Shown here: positions 56,582 to 64,000 of the stretch, one piece after another
How the letters are laid out: the number at the start of each line of letters is the position of its first letter
How positions within the stretch are numbered: the stretch's first letter is position 1
NCBI GenBank assembly: GCA_032622095.1
Contig: CP136068.1
Location: 152,609,151 to 152,673,150 of the forward strand
Length of the DNA: 64,000 nt
Direction of reading: 5' to 3'
Source of the DNA: Siphonodentalium dalli
Taxonomy: Eukaryota > Mollusca > Scaphopoda > Gadilida > Siphonodentaliidae
The notes under the pieces: model-generated
What the model was told of the DNA's origin: nothing
Database searches by the model: none
The model's input: only the letters and a program-made list of their open reading frames with translations
Translations under genes and position numbers: made by a program

Positions 56582-56919
56582 TTAAAACAGGATTTGATAA
56601 CAGAATGTAATCAATGGTTTAGGGTGTATATGCTATTTTGTGTTAGTTAGAAGATTAATTGAACATAAAACAACACATCCAACACCATTCAAAGCACAAG
56701 ACAATAATCAAAGCCAAGACGATGATAGATATCTGTGGAAGAAACACTGTTCATATATAACGATAACTCAGTTAAACCTTGCCCGAGTTCCATATCACTT
56801 GTGTGCCACCTCTGTGAAAAAATGTTCCAGTGTATGTAAAACAAGCTTCATGGACAGCATATGATATGTGTTCTCAGTATGAACCTAGTTGAGCAAACTC
56901 TTTGTTGATGGAACCTTAA

Positions 56920-57146
56920 CCCTATCAGGACGGGAGCTGCGCTGGTGCAGCATTAAAGATCCTGTGCCAGTGCATCCTCTTATATAATAAAAGAAAATGC
57001 ACTGGCTTACAAGCTCAATGCAAATATTGCTAGGCCAATGTATTCTCTTACATATACGAGGCTCCCTATGGGAGACTCGCATATATAAAAGAATGCATTG
57101 GCACAGGGTTTTCACAATATTTCAGGAAGCTCCAGCCATGAAAGGG
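56920..57146. mobile_element. Family D piggyBac-like double-hairpin MITE, copy D1
   Basis: TTAA at 56916-56919 and 57147-57150; ends CCCTATCAGGACGGGAGC and CCCTTTCATGGCTGGAGC. The left hairpin lacks the loop part (56966-57005); the right hairpin (57032-57103) has the loop stem ctccc-tat-gggag in place of cgacc-ata-ggtcg. Confidence 0.88.
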
Positions 57147-57188
57147 TTAAGTCTTGTATACGACTAGAATGTTCGATATGTGGAAATA

Positions 57189-57321
57189 CAGTAATGCTCT
57201 AAATAATCGACTCGGTGAGAGCTTTCCGATGAATAGCAACAAGCCATATTTCCGACTAAATCCTGAAAAGTTACCCATAATTCTGCTGTGGTTAAGGAGT
57301 CGATTATTTAGAGCATTACTG
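57189..57321. mobile_element. Family E MITE, copy 7 (left arm deleted)
   Basis: TA-flanked cagtaatgctctaaataatc gactcggtgagagctttcc ... cgattatttagagcattact g; the left arm stops after the tip. Confidence 0.85.
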
Positions 57322-57324
57322 TAT

Positions 57325-59990
57325 GCCCGCATCAGATAGATAGACTCTGATCTTTGAAGATATTACTGTATGGTACACTAAAACTACATAACATATTCTG
57401 ATTATAATTTTTATACAGTTACTGTTTTGGGGAAAAGGAGTTGCGGAATATTTTTATGCCATCATGGACTGATGTTGACACCATGTCTAATAATTTGTTT
57501 GAAAATAAGAAAAGTTTGAAACAATAATTTGTCTTGTATGTTGGTCAAAAGTAGATAGTACTTGTTCACTATACTGATGTAATTAGAATGTGTACTTTTT
57601 TTATTTATTAATTTCTAACTATAATGTACAATAAGGCTCAAAGCAATTCTTTTGATATAGTCTATGTTTTCTATGCTGGTTCAAAATATACATGTATTAG
57701 ATGGGTAAAGATTCTCGAAAGACACATATAACATGCAGGAAGCTTGAAAGAGAATCCAAGAAAGTTTCCAATGAATAGCTATACATATTACAAGCATTCG
57801 GCATCTGATTAGCAAATTAGCATCAAAATAGCATGCAGGTATGGAGAAAGTTAGATCCACGAAAACCAACACCAAAGTATATAACAAATGATGTTCAGAC
57901 CACATATATATTAAAGAGCCGAGATTATAAATTCACTTGATGCTTTCATATAGGCTGAAAATGTTTTCTTTTATAAACTTGAATTATGGACTGAATAAGT
58001 TTCTGAAATATTCAAATTCATTTATTAAAGAGCAAAATAATGTCTTGGAATTTATCACAGTTTTTTGTAATAAGGCAAAATACCAACCGCACATTAAATA
58101 ATAAATGGGTAACACAAAAAATACTTCAAGAATTACAAGAACATATATTAGAATTTATATTGTAAATTATTAGAATTTATATTGTAAATTCTAAATTCTG
58201 AAATTTATGAACAAATATTTTCATTTTGATTCAGTTCGCTATTAATAATGCACATATATGTGGTCTGAAAAAGACTGCATTTGGAGAGCCAACACCAAAA
58301 GAACACAGCAGGAAACCTGAAGAACATGCGAGAGATTAACAACATGCATCGGAGAAGTCTGAAGACCGTCGTACTGCTCTCTTCCATAGCAGCATGTAAC
58401 ATGGTACCTCCACGCTATCAAGAGTCGAGAATCCTCATCTGAAATTCTGATTTCATTTATTTCTCACAGCTCAAGTAATTTTACATTCATCATTCTGTAC
58501 CTATATCCATATGTAGTCATTTTCATTTAATCTTCTCAATTATTTCCATCTTTCTGTTGTTAAAGTTCAAATTATTTTCATTCGCTTTAAACTTTCCCGA
58601 CAAGTTGGGTCCATCTTTCTGTTCATTATGTGCTCATGTATTGGGAAGTCATCAAATTAAATGTGTCACGGCATCTATAAGATAACCATGAACAGTCCCA
58701 GTCACTATTAGGCATTGCTCTGTCAGACCTTCATTTGCATACATGTAATTCAGGGACCAGGCTAGCATAGAGGGCAAGCGACTTGGAACTTCTTCACTTG
58801 TAAATAATGAACACTTAACTTTTCACTTGCATAAATAGAAATTATAAAGTCCTCAAACATAAAGCTCTAAACTTCTTGTTTGCATACATACATGTATCAA
58901 CATTCCAGTGTGTTCAAAGTCAAAACAGGTACTACTGTGACACTGTTAAGGCCAGTCTTAATAAATAATTAGATTTACATCCAATTTTTTTTTTTAATTT
59001 AGGCGGGTGGGCAAATTAAATTTTTATATATTATTCTTGCTAAAAATGATAATGGTCAGTTCTAGAAATTGAAGCAATATCCTACCTTTAATACACAATA
59101 CAAGGTGAATTAAGTTGGCCAATTTGATCAAAATAGACTGATTAATGGCTCATTACAATGTACTTTGACAGTCATGGAATGAGAATAATACATATAAATT
59201 ATTCAAATAAAAAAAATTCAGGAAGGGGCCAAAAATTGGATGAGAATCAAGTAAATTTTTTGTATTGGCCTAAAGGTCGCCGTTTATAAAGTATCAACTA
59301 TATACATGCAGTTCTGCTTAAATTGATAACCCAGTTCAAATATAAAGTTTATCAGTTGTGTAACACAAACACAAATAGAAGACCCATTTCCATGGGAGGA
59401 CGATTTAAGTGCAATTATTTTAAGGCTGGACTTGGCTCAAGAGAAACTTACATGTATATCACTACATTTTTTCTAGCGAAGTCAGTGTTCGCACTGATTT
59501 TTTATATCAGAATTCAGGCAAACAATTCAAGGATTTTCAGCATGACATTCCAAGTCTATTAGTGGTTTTTGCTATCATAAAATCACATGTGTTTAAAATT
59601 GAAACGAGCAGAAAGTTATGAGGCTACAAGGGTAGTTCCTCCAGACCAGAAAATACAAGGGACATGGCTCATTCAAACCCAAAATTATGTATACATAATT
59701 GGGTAAGAGGTATCTCAAAAACATTCAAAGATTTCAGAACAAATTCATCGATATAGCGATGAAAATACGTGCTTTTATTTCTTATATTTTTCAATAAAAT
59801 TTTCAGATTGTTTTGTTTATAGTGTCATATCAAATATTTTAATCAGCAAACACGTAAAATTGCACATGTAGACTCATCTGCAGCTGTCTCAAGCAGTTTT
59901 TAAATGACGCAATATATCACCGGGAACCAATCATAGGGTTCGAAGTTGTATTTTTTTTTATAACTTTAAAGCATCTTTCTGGGACATTTA
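57325..59990. other. No gene firmly seen
   Basis: AT-rich. - strand frames at 57905-57681 and 58402-58205 were examined as exons of the gene ending at 48610, but no convincing splice set or protein family emerged. Confidence 0.4.
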
Positions 59991-60053
59991 ATACTCACAG
60001 AAAGTAGCTCAGGTATTTATCAACCTATTTTAATAAGTGATTTCACTTACTCG

Positions 60054-60067
60054 CGGCGGATCCGCCA
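60054..60067 (-). other. Possible first coding exon end on the - strand
   Basis: On -, caaATGGCGGATCCGCCGCG aGTAAGTG combines a good start context (A at -3, G at +4) with a consensus donor, in a locally GC-rich patch. It could begin the gene whose last exon is at 48610, but nothing links them in sequence. ATGGCGG words also occur in repeats here. Confidence 0.2.
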
Positions 60068-61770
60068 TTTGGTCTCCGGAGGTCAAAGTTAACAAGTAGC
60101 ATCTATGTTTAGCATATGACTCCAGTCTGGGAAATTGGGAATTCCAAAAATAAAATGGCAACAGGTCGTTATCGTATCGCAGGTGCGAGAACTTCATAAA
60201 ACTATTTAAACACTCACCCTGGATACATACGATACATAGGTTTCGCACAGTAGATGGATTGGATGTATCACGTATGTTTTTGAGTTATTTTTTTAACGCA
60301 AGAACTCGCTATTTATCAGTAACTTATGGGAAGTTCGTTGACAAAAAAGGGCGTCTGAATGTCTGCATCGTCACCAGATCCTAACTATATAGATGACATG
60401 GCCACAAAACAATTCTTAAACACGTAGTTGCACTCATAATAAGTGAAATTAAGCCATAAAATGTTGATAAAAAATTCTCGCACTCAGCTGTCGAATGTTT
60501 ACAAATGGTCGAAATGGATGCTACTTCTCAACTTTGACCTTTTACCGGCTTTTACTGGTGGGTTGGATAAAAAGCTAGGAATCGGACCATATGGAACTGT
60601 CGGCCATCTTGAAAATCGCGAACCAGTTAAAAGGCTTATATGGAGGAAAAATTCAAAAGAGAATATTATACAGTGTATTTTGGAGCACACTAGTTTTTTC
60701 TTTTATAATACCAATGTCATAGATTCTTAGTTTTATTTCTCTCTAAATCACCAGAAGTCAGAAAATTCTATATCAAGCGAAATTGTCTCTTGAAAGAGAC
60801 AACTTTCAGCTTACATAAGTTTTGTTTAGATTTCATACACCGGATTATAAATAAAAATCTAAATATGTTTAAGTAAAACTGGTACGGACGCCCCAAAAAT
60901 TAATAAAATTTAAGACAATCTGACTCAGCAACCCCTTTGATGAATATCTAAAATAAAACGCTTTTCACAAACTACAGATATGACTGGATAATTAATGATA
61001 AAAAAAGATTTAAAAGAAAAAGAGATTCTGGCTTTGAATAGAAAGTGTGGGACTCTTACAAATAAACTTTTTGATTATTGGGTAGATATAATAAAGTAGA
61101 CATTAAGCTATGAAAAATTAGCCACCAGCGATAATGTGTAATGTTTGAGGTAGCAGCTTGGGAAAATATTGATGAAATCTAACTTATTAATCACCTTACC
61201 TGTGCACAGGTGTGTGAAAACTAAATGATCCACATCGGGCTGCGAGATACCTACCATCTGATGCCTATGTATGCGAGTAGCTGTGTGCATGGATACGTAG
61301 CTTGTCGTACTCTATCTTATAAGAGCCGTTATCAATAGACACTATACCTCGATTGATTTCTACACATACAGAGCTTACAATAACCCACCGCGACCTGCTA
61401 AGTAATCGCATACAGCATAAACTTTGCAACGTGAAAGGAGTACCTGATGATGACGTCAGAAGTTAACCACATATGTGGCATATTATATAAAAAATTGACT
61501 ATACATGTACCTCTATATCTGGCATGGAAGCTTTCATAGGCTTTTTAAACTTTGTCATCTACATGTATTTCTAAATCAGCAACCTCTTTGACTGATTTAG
61601 AAAACAAAAGTTTGGTGCAAACTATCAACATGACAAAATGAAAATAGAAAATAAGAGATTCTGGCTTAAAACAGAAAGAGTGGGACTCGAAAAACTTTTT
61701 ATTATTATTATTGGGTAGCGGTTATCAATAGACACTATTGACGCTTGATTGATTTATGTACATAGATTTA

Positions 61771-61903
61771 TGTTGCCATTCATCGGAAAGCTCTCGAGGA
61801 GAGCTTTCCGATGAATGGCAACAAGCCATATTTCCGACTAAATCCTGAAAAGTTACCCATAATTCTGCTGTGGACAAGGAGTCGATTACTTATAGCATTA
61901 CTG
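61771..61903. mobile_element. Family E MITE, copy 8 (one tip missing)
   Basis: Starts inside the left arm (tgttgccattcatcggaaag) and ends tagcattactg followed by TA. Confidence 0.85.
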
Positions 61904-61994
61904 TATATACCGTGAATTTTTAAACGTTCAGTTACATTCAATAACACCCAACAATGACCCAAAAATTAAGAAAAACTAACCATTTGACCTTTAA

Positions 61995-62248
61995 CCCTTC
62001 CATGACTGGAGCTTCCTGAAATTTAGCAAAAAAGTCTGTGGCAATGCATTCTCTTATAGATGCAAGTCTCCTATAGGGAGCCTCACAAATATAAGAGAAT
62101 CCATTGGCCTAACAATATTTACCTTGACTGTGTTAGCCATTGCATTCTCTTACATATGCGAGGCTCCTTTTGGCAGACTCACATATATCAGAGAATGCAC
62201 TGCCACAGGATCTTAATGCTGCACCAGCGCAGTCCCGTCATGAAATGG
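61995..62248. mobile_element. Family D piggyBac-like double-hairpin MITE, copy D2
   Basis: TTAA at 61991-61994 and 62249-62252; ends CCCTTCCATGACTGGAGC / ..cccgtcatgaaatgg. Two hairpins (62042-62108 and 62138-62213) with loop stem tctcc/gggag. Confidence 0.88.
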
Positions 62249-62351
62249 TTAAGGTTCAGAATTACAACTATAACTTCAAGATTTTCCTGGTTCGATAACC
62301 AGTATGTTCATATGTGATTTCAGTAAAAAATATTAACTTCCACCACATTAA

Positions 62352-62721
62352 CCCTTTACCCAACAAACCGGCCAAAAACAGCCAAATAAAGCTGCAACAG
62401 CCTAAATTATCTTGGGTCTGTCTCAATAAAACCATACAAATATGGATATCATTGGAACCGGCTCATTGACCAGATTGTGATGGTTACAGTTATGCCCTGT
62501 GCCAATGCATTCTCTTATATATGCGATATATAAGAGAATGCATTGGCCTAAAAAAAATCTTTTTTTAACACTTTTTACCATTTTTTCTTACATTCTTTAA
62601 CAGTTTTATAATTTTTAATGTGTTAAGCCAATGCATTCTCTTATATATGCGAGGCGACCTATGGTCGACTCGCATATATAAGAGAATGCATTGGCACAGG
62701 GCCGTTCTGTTGGGTAAAGGG
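62352..62721. mobile_element. Family B piggyBac-like MITE, copy B3 (370 bp)
   Basis: TTAA at 62348-62351 and 62722-62725, CCCTTTACCCAACA at both ends. The left hairpin has lost its loop half (tatatgcgatatataag), the right one (62630-62698) is intact. Confidence 0.92.
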
Positions 62722-62739
62722 TTAAAGGTTAAAATTTGT

Positions 62740-63564
62740 GTGTGTTGTGGGTTGTGGTTCACCCCCCCCCAATCAGGTGTGAAGAACAGGAAATTAGTGA
62801 CAGACTGTGAGTAGGTACCCCCCACCCAATAGTGACTTAAAATTTCAAAAAGTAAATGTTTTGGACTTAAACCACGAAAGCTGGACACGGCAAGCATGGA
62901 GATTCTAGATATTTGTAAGTAAATATCTTGTTTTAGACTGAATATAATGAAAATTAAGTCAATATGAAGTCAGAAAAAAATTATTCCATTTTCTAAATTT
63001 GGGATTTTGATTAGCGGACATATGTTTATGACAAAATATGTGGGGCTTGAATTGAATTTAAAGATTCAACCCCCTCCCATCCCATACCCCGTAGTTATAC
63101 ATTCCTGCTAGACATACATACCTATTATCTTGTCGGCATTGCATCAACGTCATTAATTGTACAACCCTTCACAAAATCGGTCAGCACTACTTATCGACTC
63201 ATGCACCCACACTTGAGTTGTGATAAAGACAGTAAACATGGAATTGTCACAGCGTGGCACAGTAACCACAACACAGAAATAAACATGATCACCTTTATTT
63301 TTAGGTTTAAGATTGTTCTTCCTGGTTCGATTATCACTAATGTCATATACAATAACAGTGAGGGAAATATCTGAGTACATATGTATTAAATTTCATAATT
63401 TTTCAAGGTTAAAATCCTTATGTGATGTGGTTTTATCACGATCAGGAAAACAATTAGCAACAGGGAAGGGGTGGGGTGTGAGAAGGGTCCCCCACCCAAT
63501 TTGAAAAGAATAAAAAATTTGGAGCTACATGTAAACCACAAAAGATGAAATTGCAAGCAGAGAA

Positions 63565-63596
<32 letters not shown>

Positions 63597-63930
63597 TCCC
63601 ACACATAATTTAAAAAACAAATTTGGACCAACATGTAAACCACAAAAGATGGAAATTGCAAGCAGGGATATTCCTGATGTTTGTTGCATCTTTCCTTTTT
63701 CAGACTGAATTTAACGAATATTTAGTTCATTTCCAAGTTAAAAAAAAATGTTATAGCATGTTATTTATGAACATAAACACCTAACTTTGAGATTTTTATT
63801 TGCAAACATATGTCTGTGAAAAAAAAAATGCAAACCTTCCAAGGAAGTGGGGCTGAAATTAAAATTAAAAAGATTGGACACCTCCCATTCCATACCCCAT
63901 AGCTGCATCCCTGCTGGAGAATCAAGAATA
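62740..63930 (+). repeat. Diverged direct repeats with purine/homopolymer tracts
   Basis: 63450-63925 repeats features of 62750-63120 (aaaccac(g/a)aaag-(c/a)tgg, gcaagcatgg/gcaagcaggg, cagactgaat, cccat(c/t)ccataccccgtag). A shorter ~110-bp unit is doubled at 63480-63690. Includes G29 at 63568-63596. Confidence 0.6.
63568..63596 (+). repeat. G29 homopolymer
   Basis: Unbroken run of 29 G in the raw sequence, able to form G-quadruplexes. The length may be affected by sequencing or assembly. Confidence 0.85.
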
Positions 63931-64000
63931 GCCACCCCTGAACAAAGATCACGTCAATATTCTAGACAGACATACGATTCCCCAAATCCATACCTATCGT

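Noticed and set aside
60443-60730. 95-codon + frame as a gene
   Set aside because: Overlaps a cggccatcttg repeat motif and has no homology I recognise; the opposite strand is equally open.

Overview
The window is eukaryotic and most likely comes from a marine invertebrate. It has about 40% GC, long introns with GT..AG boundaries, no operons, and a dense load of short palindromic transposons. Frequent TACATGTA-type words and the style of the non-LTR retrotransposon debris would fit a mollusc or another lophotrochozoan, but I cannot name the species.

Bases 1-22,960 hold the 3' part of one gene on the + strand, a Rh-type (Rhesus glycoprotein-like) ammonium/ammonia channel. Six exons join in phase (600-744, 2048-2211, 9898-10035, 15685-15818, 21015-21322, 22551-22813) and give the last 383 residues; the 5' exons lie before the window. 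Its introns are largely mobile DNA: double-hairpin elements (family A), an 8-bp-TSD hAT-like element (11367-13654), a TTAA-type element (14165-14643), a 33-copy 27-bp minisatellite ending 27 bp before an exon, and a 4.4-kb TIR element (16046-20411) that splits an older repeat.

Bases 22,960-41,200 contain no gene I can defend. They hold a non-LTR retrotransposon on the - strand whose reverse transcriptase is cut in two by a 5.1-kb inverted-repeat element (31734-36816), plus TTAA-type elements, a (GA)n microsatellite and palindromes. Bases 41,200-45,100 are a degenerate satellite built on a 27-bp unit and interrupted by a TTAA element. Bases 45,100-64,000 are a mosaic of palindromic MITEs (families B, C, D, E, H, K), a roughly 0.55-kb direct duplication, G-rich tandem repeats, and one credible 3'-terminal coding exon on the - strand (48610-48727) with a poly(A) signal, which I could not identify.

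The most unusual signal is a conserved hairpin of about 69 bp (CCAATGCATTCTC...TATATGCGAG / mirror) found about 20 times. It sits inside at least four element families with different termini, three of them piggyBac-like (TTAA target duplication, CCCTTT-type ends). It usually occurs as an inverted pair, keeps one mismatched position, and in family D has two compensated stem changes. It behaves like a portable hairpin cassette shared among transposons.
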